Positions 1 through 6,355 are shown, counted from the stretch's first letter. The stretch is 9,600 nucleotides of DNA from Thermoproteota archaeon (GCA_013153105.1 JAADFC010000044.1:1-9600); one strand, 5' to 3'. Made by a program: numbers and translations. Notes: generated by a model not told the origin, from the letters alone.

Positions 1-490
1 CCGCAGCCCCGTCACCCTCCTCGGCGAGCCGCACGATAAGCCTGTAAGACTCCTCCACCACCCCAGGCATGCCGAGACGGCGCATCAACACATCGCTCTC
101 GACACCAGCCTCCCCAACAAGCTCCGCCAGCCTACCCTCCGTAACCCGGCGCAGCACATCCATCTGCCACAGCCTGTCGCAAGCCTGCACAAACCCGAAG
201 GCAGCGAAGAGGTCCCGCTCGCTCCCCGCGTAGATGTGGGGCACACCCCACGCGTCGTAGACCACCATAACCGGCCCCGAGAGCCCCTCCAGGACAAGCT
301 CCCCCGACGGCCTCTCCCACGAGGCAGCGTAGAACCAGAGCCCCCTCAGGGGGTCAGCGAGGAACCCCAGCGCAGGAGCCAGCCCCGCCTGGAGAGCATA
401 GGCCAGCAGCGCCAGCGGGGCGGCGAGCAGCACAGCCCCGAGAAGCCTGGCCCACCGCAACACCCGGCTCCCAGGATGCGAGCAGCCCAT
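1..490 (-). CDS. Penicillin acylase family protein, N-terminal part (runs off the left edge)
   Basis: Read from ATG at 490 down to the window edge without a stop: 163 codons, partial at the 3' end. Residues about 14-38 are a hydrophobic membrane anchor or signal segment. Residues 76-140 carry the penicillin amidase N-terminal signature: a VVYDAWGVPHIYA strand, then DLFAAFGFVQACDRLWQMD, then RRVTEGRLAELVG and an MRRLGMPG segment. In this Ntn-hydrolase family the precursor is cut into two chains, and the nucleophile is the Ser at the start of the second chain, which would lie beyond the window. Known members hydrolyse amide bonds of N-acyl compounds (beta-lactam side chains, acyl-homoserine lactones, other N-acyl amino compounds); the natural substrate here is unknown. 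No in-frame start exists upstream before a stop at 518-520, which fixes the ATG. It follows the binding-protein gene on the same strand after about 100 bases. Family assignment is firm; substrate is not. Confidence 0.88.
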   Translation of the reverse strand, partial: MGCSHPGSRVLRWARLLGAVLLAAPLALLAYALQAGLAPALGFLADPLRGLWFYAASWERPSGELVLEGLSGPVMVVYDAWGVPHIYAGSERDLFAAFGFVQACDRLWQMDVLRRVTEGRLAELVGEAGVESDVLMRRLGMPGVVEESYRLIVRLAEEGDGAA

Positions 491-546
491 ACACGGGCGG
501 GGCGAGGGTTTAGGAAGCTACCCCCACCCAGCACGGGAGGAGCCAC

Positions 547-554
547 GATAAAAA
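547..554 (-). promoter_or_regulatory. Possible TATA element (or T-run terminator) between the binding protein and the acylase gene
   Basis: On the minus strand the 99-base gap 491-589 contains TTTTTATC (554 to 547) in otherwise GC-rich DNA, 57 bases before the acylase ATG. It could place a start site near 524 with a leader of about 34 bases. The five-T run could equally serve as an archaeal intrinsic terminator for the preceding gene. No clear ribosome site precedes the ATG. The gap holds nothing else I recognise. Confidence 0.35.
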
Positions 555-589
555 CCCGGGGAGGAAGGAAGCCCGCCAGGCGCCTCGCG

Positions 590-1960
590 CTACTGGATGT
601 TGATGTACCAGGTGAAGCTGTCGCTCGCGTAGTGGTAGGTGCCCGCCAGCTTCCACTTGTACTGGCCGTCCTCCTTCACCACAACGTAGAGGTTGTAGTC
701 GGCGAACGCCCTGTCGCCAGCCTTGTCCAGCACTATCCAGCCGGTGGCGCCGAAGTAGTTGTACGCCACGTCGGCCAGTATGTTCTTCACAGCGGTCGCA
801 TCATACTTCTGAGTGGCGAGCAGGCTGAGGGTCACCACCCACGCCGCGTCGTAGGCGGCGAGCGCGTAGGTGTCAGGCTCCCTGCCCAGCCTCTCCTGCA
901 GCCTCTTCACTATATCCTCCATCTTCTGGCTCTTAGTCGCGGCGAATATCGGGTTGAGGAACTTCACCTTGGCAGCGAACTCGGCGGCAGCCGGGTCCTC
1001 CAGCAGCTCCGCCAGCAGCGCGGTACCGTCGCTGCCGAACCACATCACCTGGCCGAGCACATCATACTGGGCGGCGGTGCTCATCACCTGCACGACCTCG
1101 TTGAAGCCTATGTAGACCACGGCCACCTTGTCAGCGCCATACTTGTTCACAAGCTCCTGCACTATGTTGGCCAGCTTGTCGACCTCGCCGGCGAACTCCT
1201 TGGCGTCAGGCGCGTAGCGCGGCCCGTCCACAACCTCGATGCCCAGCTTCTGAGCCGCCTCCTTCACCGCGTCGTGGAGACCGTCGCCCCACGCGTCGCC
1301 ACGCCACATGATGACTATAGCCTGCTTGCCGAAGTCCCTAGCTATCTTAGCTATCACCGGCCCCTGTATCCTGTCAGTCGGACAGAACCTGAAGATGTAG
1401 TCGTCGGGTATCGCGAGGCTGGGCGCGGTGCTGCTCTGGCTTATTATCAGGAGCTTGTTCTGGTCAGCGTAGCCCTTCAGCTGCTTCACCTCAGCGCTGG
1501 TCATCGGGCCTATGAATATCTTGATACCCTTCTGGGCGAGCGCCTGCAGCTTCTGCAGCGCCACATCGGGCTTGGTCTCAGTGTCCTCGATCACTATCTT
1601 TATCCTGAACGGCGCCCCAGCCTTCTCGAGGAACTTGTTGATGTCCTCCTGCGCCAGCTCCAGGGCCGCCTTGCTGTTCTCACCATAGCTGGCCAGGTCG
1701 CCGGTCAGGGGAAGCAGCGCGCCTATCTCGATGGTGCCCTGCAGCCCTCCGGCGGCGGGCTGCTGCATGGTCTGCGTCTGCTGCGGCGCTGTCTCCTGCG
1801 GCGTCGTGGCCTGCTGCGGCGTTGTCGCGGCGGGCTGGGTGCCGGTCGGGCTCACCGGGGTCGTGGCGGGCTGCCCGCCGCGGGTGGCGAGGAACGCGGC
1901 GGCGAGGACTACGACTGCGATGACTGCGATGCCCGCTATGAGCGCGGTCCTCTGCGCCAT
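590..1960 (-). CDS. livK: Branched-chain amino acid ABC transporter, membrane-anchored substrate-binding protein (LivJ/LivK family)
   Basis: A 456-residue extracytoplasmic solute receptor of the Peripla_BP_6 (Leu/Ile/Val-binding) family that would deliver amino acids, or another small ligand of this family, to the LivHMGF complex encoded next door. Residues 5-26 form one hydrophobic segment. Residues 30-72 are a Thr/Pro/Gln-rich linker, and the binding domain starts near 76 with IEIGALLPLTGDLASYG. Further family landmarks are VIEDTETKPDVALQK, an IGPMTSAEV segment, IISQSSTAPSLA, and FRFCPTDRIQGPVIA. There is no lipobox Cys, so anchoring is probably by the uncleaved helix, with the linker a likely site for glycosylation (inference from archaeal binding proteins). 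I chose ATG at 1960 because GGAGGGGTGA (1975 to 1966) lies 5 bases ahead of it. A GTG at 1969 in the same frame would add three residues. It is transcribed away from livGFHM. Ligand specificity cannot be read from sequence; amides or urea are alternatives. Confidence 0.93.
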   Translation of the reverse strand: MAQRTALIAGIAVIAVVVLAAAFLATRGGQPATTPVSPTGTQPAATTPQQATTPQETAPQQTQTMQQPAAGGLQGTIEIGALLPLTGDLASYGENSKAALELAQEDINKFLEKAGAPFRIKIVIEDTETKPDVALQKLQALAQKGIKIFIGPMTSAEVKQLKGYADQNKLLIISQSSTAPSLAIPDDYIFRFCPTDRIQGPVIAKIARDFGKQAIVIMWRGDAWGDGLHDAVKEAAQKLGIEVVDGPRYAPDAKEFAGEVDKLANIVQELVNKYGADKVAVVYIGFNEVVQVMSTAAQYDVLGQVMWFGSDGTALLAELLEDPAAAEFAAKVKFLNPIFAATKSQKMEDIVKRLQERLGREPDTYALAAYDAAWVVTLSLLATQKYDATAVKNILADVAYNYFGATGWIVLDKAGDRAFADYNLYVVVKEDGQYKWKLAGTYHYASDSFTWYINIQ

Positions 1961-1965
1961 GAAGC

Positions 1966-1975
1966 TCACCCCTCC
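1966..1975 (-). promoter_or_regulatory. Ribosome binding site deciding the start of the binding-protein gene
   Basis: The minus-strand sequence GGAGGGGTGA ends 5 bases before ATG 1960 and resembles the crenarchaeal GAGGTGA complement of the 16S 3' end. It overlaps the alternative GTG start at 1969, which argues for the ATG. Confidence 0.65.
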
Positions 1976-2025
1976 ATGAGCAGCCGTTTACCTTCGGCCT
2001 CGGCTCGGCGCCCACGAGGAGAACA

Positions 2026-2039
2026 CGTCTATAAGTTTT
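2026..2039 (-). promoter_or_regulatory. BRE/TATA promoter for the binding-protein gene
   Basis: On the minus strand the segment reads CAAAACTTATAGAC, an A-rich BRE-like stretch followed by TTATAG, standing out in GC-rich DNA. Counting about 26 bases from the TATA centre puts initiation near 2006 and gives a leader of roughly 46 bases that contains the ribosome site. Read on the plus strand the same bases give CTATAAG, so the element might also act toward livG with a leader of about 100 bases. Confidence 0.55.
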
Positions 2040-2041
2040 GG

Positions 2042-2073
2042 CGTTCCGCTTAGTTGAACCAGTCGGAACGACT
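2042..2073. repeat. Inverted repeat in the divergent promoter region (candidate operator)
   Basis: CGTTCCG (2042-2048) is matched exactly by CGGAACG (2064-2070), with 15 bases between. The arm centres are 22 bp apart, about two helical turns. A second, overlapping perfect repeat AGTCG-GAA-CGACT lies at 2061-2073. The pair sits beside the TATA element at 2029-2036, a place where a dimeric regulator could control both divergent units. The regulator is unknown; an Lrp/AsnC-type protein would be a natural guess because amino acid transport is involved. The arms are short enough that chance is possible. Confidence 0.4.
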
Positions 2074-2103
2074 CCGGTTGCACGCTGTGGCTGGCGTGGG
2101 GAG

Positions 2104-2112
2104 AACCTAATA
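2104..2112 (+). promoter_or_regulatory. Possible TATA element for the livGFHM operon
   Basis: AACCTAATA, preceded by GGGGAG, is the best plus-strand AT-rich element close to livG. It would place initiation near 2135 and a leader of about 22 bases. It is a weak match to TATA consensus; the alternative is the TATA at 2029-2036. Confidence 0.3.
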
Positions 2113-2116
2113 CCGC

Positions 2117-2150
2117 CCAGCCCGGTGGGCCGCCGCCACCACCGGGCTGG
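2117..2150. repeat. Perfect 12-bp inverted repeat just upstream of livG
   Basis: CCAGCCCGGTGG (2117-2128) and CCACCGGGCTGG (2139-2150) are exact reverse complements separated by 10 bases, GC-rich, ending 6 bases before the livG ATG and occupying the place where a ribosome site would be. As RNA it would form a very stable stem-loop in the leader. As DNA its arm centres are 22 bp apart, suitable for a dimeric or tetrameric regulator. A role in controlling the transporter operon is inferred; the symmetry itself is read directly. Confidence 0.75.
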
Positions 2151-2156
2151 AAGCCC

Positions 2157-2936
2157 ATGCCCGCGGAGACGGCGGCGGGGGACTACATACTTGTAACGGA
2201 GAACATACGCAAGACGTTCGGCGGCCTCGTCGCAGTAGACAATGTGAGCATTAAGATACGCAGGGCCAGCATAACCCTGCTCATCGGCCCCAACGGGAGC
2301 GGGAAGAGCACGCTGCTAAACGTTATCAGCGGCTTCTACAAGCCCGACAGCGGCCGCGTCATATTCGAGGGCGTAGACGTAACCGGCAGGCCGCCCCACG
2401 AGCTCTACCACATGGGGCTCGCGAGGACCTTCCAGGTGCCCCAGCCCTTCTACAAGCTCACAGTCCTCGAGAACGTGCTCCTCGCAGCCAGGAACCACCC
2501 CGGCGAGAGGTTCACAGCGCCGTTCACCAGGCCCCGCTGGCTGCCGGTGGAGGAGGAGCTTGTAGACCAGGCCTTCGAGGTGCTCCGCCTAGTCAACCTG
2601 GCACACCTCTGGGACCACCCGGCGGGGATGCTCAGCGGCGGCCAGATGAAGCTGCTGGAGATAGCGAGGACCCTCATGAGCGGCGCCAAGCTGCTCCTCA
2701 TGGACGAGCCTATAGCCGGCGTCAACCCGACGCTGGCGCACGAGATACTCCGGTTCATAACCAGGCTCCGCGACGAGAAGGGGATAACCTTCTTCATAAT
2801 AGAGCATAGGCTCGACATAGCAATGAGGTACGTCGACTACGTCTACGCGATGGCCAGGGGCCGCGTGATAGCTGAGGGTAAGCCGGAGGAGGTGGTCTCC
2901 AACCCCGCGGTGATAGAGAGCTACCTAGGGGGGTGA
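2157..2936 (+). CDS. livG: Branched-chain amino acid ABC transporter ATP-binding protein LivG
   Basis: One of the two cytoplasmic ATPases that power the Liv-type importer; 259 residues, normal for LivG. Visible motifs in order: aromatic/A-loop region KTFGGLVAVDNV (19-30), Walker A GPNGSGKST (44-52), Q-loop TFQVPQP (91-97), ABC signature LSGGQ (159-163), Walker B LLLMDEP (179-185), D-loop region IAGVNP (186-191) and H-loop His217 in IIEHRLD. The RTFQ segment and the EPxAGxNP pattern after Walker B are typical of LivG rather than LivF. ATG 2157 is the only start close to the conserved domain. No ribosome site precedes it because a perfect inverted repeat occupies that position. It overlaps livF by 4 bases (GTGA), so the two are translationally coupled. 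First gene of the operon, divergent from the binding protein. Confidence 0.95.
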   Translation: MPAETAAGDYILVTENIRKTFGGLVAVDNVSIKIRRASITLLIGPNGSGKSTLLNVISGFYKPDSGRVIFEGVDVTGRPPHELYHMGLARTFQVPQPFYKLTVLENVLLAARNHPGERFTAPFTRPRWLPVEEELVDQAFEVLRLVNLAHLWDHPAGMLSGGQMKLLEIARTLMSGAKLLLMDEPIAGVNPTLAHEILRFITRLRDEKGITFFIIEHRLDIAMRYVDYVYAMARGRVIAEGKPEEVVSNPAVIESYLGG

Positions 2937-3673
2937 CCCTGGCCGTGGCCGAGCTGGAGCTTAGAAAGGTGAACGCGGGCTACGGGAAGCTCCAGATACT
3001 CTTCGACGTCACCTTCCGGGTGCCGGACAGGCAGATAACGGTGGTTGTAGGCCCGAACGGGAGCGGGAAGAGCACCACGCTAAAGGCGATATTCGGGATA
3101 GCCAACGTGTACAGCGGCGAGATACTCTTCAAGGGGCGCAACATAGCCGGGCTGCCGCCCCACAAAGTGGCCAAGCTCGGGATAGCCTATGTGCCCCAGA
3201 CGGACAACGTGTTCGCCAAGCTGACGGTGAGGGAGAACCTGAAGATGGCAGGGTACGGGATGCCGGAGGAGCAGGTGAGGGACCGGCTGGAGGAGGTGTT
3301 CCAGCTCTTCCCCATACTCCGCGAGCGCCTTGACCAGAAGGCGGGGACCCTCAGCGGCGGCGAGCGGCAGATGCTCGCGGTGGCCATAGCGTTGATAAGA
3401 AGCCCGGAGCTGATGATGTTCGACGAGCCCACAGCGGCGCTGGCGCCGAAGGCTGCGCTCGAGATACTCGACATCATAGTGAGGCTCAGGGACGAGTTCG
3501 GCAAGACCATACTGCTCGTGGAGCAGAACGCCAAGAAGGCGCTGGAGATCGGTGACCGTGGCGTGCTGCTGGTCGGCGGCCGCGTCGCCTTCGAGGGAGG
3601 CGCGAGGGAGCTGCTCGAGCACCCGGACCTGGGCAGGATGTACCTCGGCCTCGTAGCGGAGGAGGCCGCCTAG
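2933..3673 (+). CDS. livF: Branched-chain amino acid ABC transporter ATP-binding protein LivF
   Basis: Second ATPase of the importer, expected to pair with LivG on the LivH/LivM permeases; 246 residues. Motifs: Walker A GPNGSGKST (40-48), Q-loop YVPQTDNVF (87-94), signature LSGGERQ (140-146), Walker B LMMFDEPT (160-167) and VEQN (196-199). The last has Gln where LivG and most ABC ATPases have the H-loop His; this substitution is usual in LivF and so helps tell the two subunits apart. The GTG start at 2933 overlaps the livG TGA (2934-2936). A second in-frame GTG at 2945 has GGTGA 8 bases ahead and would shorten the product by four residues. It is followed after 26 bases by livH. Confidence 0.95.
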   Translation: MTLAVAELELRKVNAGYGKLQILFDVTFRVPDRQITVVVGPNGSGKSTTLKAIFGIANVYSGEILFKGRNIAGLPPHKVAKLGIAYVPQTDNVFAKLTVRENLKMAGYGMPEEQVRDRLEEVFQLFPILRERLDQKAGTLSGGERQMLAVAIALIRSPELMMFDEPTAALAPKAALEILDIIVRLRDEFGKTILLVEQNAKKALEIGDRGVLLVGGRVAFEGGARELLEHPDLGRMYLGLVAEEAA

Positions 3674-3699
3674 AGGGCGGAGCCGCTCGACGGGGGTGG

Positions 3700-4731
3700 A
3701 TGGGCGTGGTCCAGCTGTCAAAGGTGTTCATATTCAACAGCATCATCTACGCTAACACCGTCGTAATGCTCGCGATAGGGTTGACACTGACCTACCTAAC
3801 CACCAAGGTGCCTAACTTCGCGCACGGGAGCATAGCCGTGGTGGGCGCGTACCTCTTCTTCACCGTCGCCGGCGTCTACATGGGCGAGCAGCTGTACCAG
3901 GGCCAGCTGGCGGCCCCCGTCGCGGCCGGGCTGCTCGCAGCCTTCCTCGGGGGCGCCGTGGTGGGGCTGCTGGAGTACCTGCTGGCGCTCCGGCCGCTCA
4001 AGCGGCGGGGGGCCACGCTGCTCGGCCTCATGATAGCGACGCTGGGCGTGGACCTGTTCATGATAGGCATGCTGAACATCTACGCTGACATAGTCGGGGA
4101 GCTGATAAAGCAGGTGCGAGCGCAGGGCCTTAGGGTGGCCTACATAAGCTCCCGCGACTGGAACCTCCGCAGCTACTTCGCCGACCAGGTCGCGGGGGCG
4201 CCGCTGAGCCTCTGGCTCTCCACCGGCGTGGTCGTGGCGAGCCTCGTGGCGCTCTACCTGCTGCTTACAAGGACGAGGTTCGGCGTGGCGATGAGGGCTG
4301 CGATAGAGAACCCCAACCTCGCCGGGGTGCTCGGGGTCAACGTCGACCTTGTCAACATGGCCTCCTGGTTCATCGCCGGCGGCCTGGCGGGGCTCGCAGG
4401 CGCCCTGATGGGCATAACCGAGAGGATGAACCCAGCCACCGGCAGCCTCGAGGTTGTCGTAGTGTTTGCGGCGAGCATCGTCGGAGGCCTCGAGAGCCTC
4501 GCCGGCGCGGTGGCGGGAGGCTACCTGGTGGGCCTCAGCGAGACCCTCGGCACCCGCTACATAGGCGCCCTGCTGGGCATCAACCTCTACGTGTACCGGA
4601 AGGCGGTGCCCCTACTGCTGATAATAGTGACGCTGCTGCTCGCGCCCCGCGGCCTCGCCGGGCTGGCGGAGGAGAAGAAGCTGGCCACACGTCTGCAGGC
4701 CCTGTTTTCCCGCATGAGAAGGGGGAGGTGA
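3700..4731 (+). CDS. livH: Branched-chain amino acid ABC transporter permease LivH
   Basis: Integral membrane subunit forming half of the translocation path; 343 residues with about eight or nine hydrophobic segments (roughly 15-33, 43-60, 71-97, 104-126, 168-190, 216-238, 251-283, 301-318). Family landmarks: VPNFAHGSIAVVGAY (37-51) after the first helix, the LRPLKRRGATLLGLMIATLG stretch (97-116), and the ATPase-contacting loop TRFGVAMRAAIENPNLAGVLG (192-212) followed by GGLAGLAGALMG. VFAASIVGGLESLAGAVAGG matches the conserved VLGGLGS...GA region. The ATG at 3700 directly follows GGGGGTGG, which is too close to serve it as a ribosome site. The in-frame GTG at 3706 is better spaced from that sequence and is a reasonable alternative. 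The C-terminus is a short basic cytoplasmic tail. Confidence 0.94.
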   Translation: MGVVQLSKVFIFNSIIYANTVVMLAIGLTLTYLTTKVPNFAHGSIAVVGAYLFFTVAGVYMGEQLYQGQLAAPVAAGLLAAFLGGAVVGLLEYLLALRPLKRRGATLLGLMIATLGVDLFMIGMLNIYADIVGELIKQVRAQGLRVAYISSRDWNLRSYFADQVAGAPLSLWLSTGVVVASLVALYLLLTRTRFGVAMRAAIENPNLAGVLGVNVDLVNMASWFIAGGLAGLAGALMGITERMNPATGSLEVVVVFAASIVGGLESLAGAVAGGYLVGLSETLGTRYIGALLGINLYVYRKAVPLLLIIVTLLLAPRGLAGLAEEKKLATRLQALFSRMRRGR

Positions 4732-4770
4732 CCCCCATCCCCTCCACGTGGGTCTGGAGCGTGTGAGGCG

Positions 4771-4780
4771 GGGAGGTGAG
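4771..4780 (+). promoter_or_regulatory. Ribosome binding site fixing the livM start
   Basis: GGGAGGTGAG contains the full GAGGTGA complement of the crenarchaeal 16S 3' end and lies 7 bases before ATG 4788. It includes the GTG at 4776 that would give a longer reading frame, so the ATG is the better start. Confidence 0.75.
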
Positions 4781-4787
4781 AGGCGGC

Positions 4788-5939
4788 ATGGAGCTCCCGA
4801 TCCCGGAGCTGTTCAAGGCGCCGGAGACGTGGTTCTGGTTCGCCATATACGTGGTTGTAGCCCTCAGCCTGAACCTCGAGGCGGGGCTCACGGGCATACC
4901 CAACTTCGGCAGGCACCTAGCGGTGATAATAGGCGCCATCGTGGCGGCCACGCTGCCCGGCTACCTGGGCCTCGCGATACTCCCGGGGGAGGCTAGGGAG
5001 CAGCTGCTGGAGCTGCTCGGCGCCGAGACGATGCCCAGCTACGCGAGCAACGCCAACCCCCTGATAACAGACTTCCTCTCAAAGTACTACGCTGAGCACA
5101 CGGGCACAGCGGTGGCAATGTTCGCCTTCACGCTGCTCGCAGCCGCGGCGCTGGGCGCGCTGGTGGGCCTCCTCGCAGCGTTCCCCGCGGCGAGGCTGCG
5201 GGAGGACTACCTGGCGATAACCCTGCTCGCCGCCGGCGAGGCCCTCTTCATAATCTCCAGGAACCTCGGCTTCCTCGGCGGCACCCAGGGCCTCTCAGTG
5301 CCCAACGTCGCAGCCTGGCTCGACGCCGCCGTCGCGGGGCTGGCGGCGAGGATAGGGACGGCGCCGCACACGCTGGCCTCCCTCATACTAGCCGCCTCCG
5401 CCGCCGCGCTGGTGCTGGCCTACATGGAGGCCCTATCCAGGACCCCAATGGTGAGGCTGCTGCGGGGCGTTAGGGAGAACGAGACAGCCGCAGAGGCCCT
5501 GGGCAGGGACGTGGCCCGGGTGAAGCTGAAGACGCTCATGCTAGGCTCCGCCATAGCCGCGGTGGCGGGCGCGCTCTTCATAATGAGCACCCTAAGCTGG
5601 ATAGCCCAGACATACAACAGGGTAAGCTGGACCTTCTGGCCATGGGCCATGATGATACTCGGCGGCATGGGCAACAACCTAGGCGTAGTAGCAGGCGCCT
5701 TCATACTCGCCACACTCAGGATGGCCATAACACAGTACAAGGACACCATAGCACCCTACCTACCCTTCCAGCCCCAGTGGCTCGACTACCTAGTCCTAGG
5801 CGCAGTCCTCATACTAGTGCTCATGGTGAGGCCCGAGGGCATACTACCAGAGAAGACACGGTACCCCCTCCCCAGAGAGAAGCTGGAAGCAAAAGCCGAG
5901 GAGGCCAAGAAACGGCAGCTACACCACAGCCAGAGCTAG
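4788..5939 (+). CDS. livM: Branched-chain amino acid ABC transporter permease LivM
   Basis: Second permease subunit; 383 residues from the ATG supported by the adjacent ribosome site (GTG 4776 would add four). Landmarks in order: ALSLNLEAGLTGIPNFG (25-41), equal to the LNLxxGxxGxxxxG start of LivM; LREDYLAITLLAAGE (137-151), followed by the GGTQGLS loop (164-170); the ATPase-contact loop RTPMVRLLRGVRENETAAEALG (218-239); VKLKTLMLGSAIAAVAGAL; and ILGGMGNNLGVVAGAF (290-305). Hydrophobic segments lie near 15-32, 43-60, 109-133, 141-156, 196-213, 250-268, 286-310 and 333-347. The tail (about 355-383) is charged. The last roughly 300 bases use far more CTA, GTA, GCA and ACA codons than the first part of the gene. 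Its TAG stop is interleaved with that of the convergent gene. Confidence 0.94.
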   Translation: MELPIPELFKAPETWFWFAIYVVVALSLNLEAGLTGIPNFGRHLAVIIGAIVAATLPGYLGLAILPGEAREQLLELLGAETMPSYASNANPLITDFLSKYYAEHTGTAVAMFAFTLLAAAALGALVGLLAAFPAARLREDYLAITLLAAGEALFIISRNLGFLGGTQGLSVPNVAAWLDAAVAGLAARIGTAPHTLASLILAASAAALVLAYMEALSRTPMVRLLRGVRENETAAEALGRDVARVKLKTLMLGSAIAAVAGALFIMSTLSWIAQTYNRVSWTFWPWAMMILGGMGNNLGVVAGAFILATLRMAITQYKDTIAPYLPFQPQWLDYLVLGAVLILVLMVRPEGILPEKTRYPLPREKLEAKAEEAKKRQLHHSQS

Positions 5940-6298
5940 CCGCCGAGAACCCCCAGTATCAACGCAGCCGCCCGACTCCCTTTCCCCCGCAGCGCCCCCG
6001 CCGCAGCCCTACACCTCTCCACAAGCACCCCAACCGGCTCCTCTAGCAGCCCCCGCGGAAACCCCCTAGACACCCTATCCTGCCCCGAGGCCTCCAGCAA
6101 CCCCCGAAGCTCCCCACAAAGCGCGTCAAGCCCACGCTTCAGGGCAGCAGCCCTCCCCGGCTCCCTGGCGCGAAGCCTGGCCCACAGTGCGGTACACGCA
6201 AACCTAGCCTCAAGATACAACTCTTCTATTTCTCTCGGCTCTCCATCCTCGCTGTCCAAGGCCGCGCCCTGCCCTCCTCTGTCCTCAAGACGCCGCAT
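5936..6298 (-). CDS. Small helical hypothetical protein, convergent to livM
   Basis: I do not recognise this 120-residue product. It is Arg-, Ala-, Leu- and Glu-rich and looks mostly alpha-helical: an acidic N-terminal stretch (about 15-30), then EELYLEARFACTALWARLR (25-43), another amphipathic helix LKRGLDALCGELRGLLEASG (53-72), and a hydrophobic C-terminal end AALILGVLGG. Four Cys are scattered without a metal-site pattern. There is no membrane segment or signal peptide. A TATATAAA element lies 12 bases before the ATG at 6298; by the usual 26-base spacing, transcription would begin slightly inside this frame, so a TTG at 6259 (removing 13 residues) may be the true start. The frame could be opened farther upstream to 6730, but that part is antisense to the conserved N-terminus of the ATPase gene and is discarded. 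Expression as a protein is plausible, not proven. Confidence 0.55.
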   Translation of the reverse strand: MRRLEDRGGQGAALDSEDGEPREIEELYLEARFACTALWARLRAREPGRAAALKRGLDALCGELRGLLEASGQDRVSRGFPRGLLEEPVGVLVERCRAAAGALRGKGSRAAALILGVLGG

Positions 6299-6310
6299 CT
6301 TAAACGCCGG

Positions 6311-6318
6311 TTTATATA
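6311..6318. promoter_or_regulatory. TATA element in the divergent 6299-6395 spacer
   Basis: TTTATATA on the plus strand (TATATAAA on the minus) is a consensus-quality archaeal TATA box. Toward the minus strand it serves the small hypothetical gene. Toward the plus strand it would start transcription near 6340, 55 bases before the ATPase gene. The short symmetric element may act both ways. Confidence 0.55.
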
Positions 6319-6348
6319 CGGGGAACGGCGGTCTCCCGGGCGGGGGAG

Positions 6349-6355
6349 CATATAC
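6349..6355 (+). promoter_or_regulatory. Possible second TATA element for the ATPase cassette
   Basis: CATATAC lies about 26 bases before position 6378 and would give a leader of roughly 18 bases ahead of the TTG start at 6396. It is a weaker TATA than the one at 6311-6318 but better placed for a short-leader crenarchaeal transcript. Confidence 0.35.

Noticed and set aside
236..2053. A 605-codon plus-strand open frame covering the whole binding-protein gene
   Set aside because: It is antisense to a clear Peripla_BP_6 protein; its translation is low-complexity (runs of R, L, H, G) with no recognisable domain. Long empty frames opposite GC-rich genes are expected.
3080..3721. A 213-codon minus-strand open frame opposite livF
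   Set aside because: Antisense to a conserved ABC ATPase with all motifs; composition rich in H, L, R and E, as usual for a shadow frame.
5642..6046. A 134-codon plus-strand frame across the livM end
   Set aside because: Most of it is an alternative frame of livM, and the translation is low-complexity (R, H, P, T); no start signal.
6331..6347. CTCCC/GGGAG inverted repeat and a CCCGGG palindrome in the divergent spacer
   Set aside because: Short GC-only symmetry is expected often in DNA of this composition.
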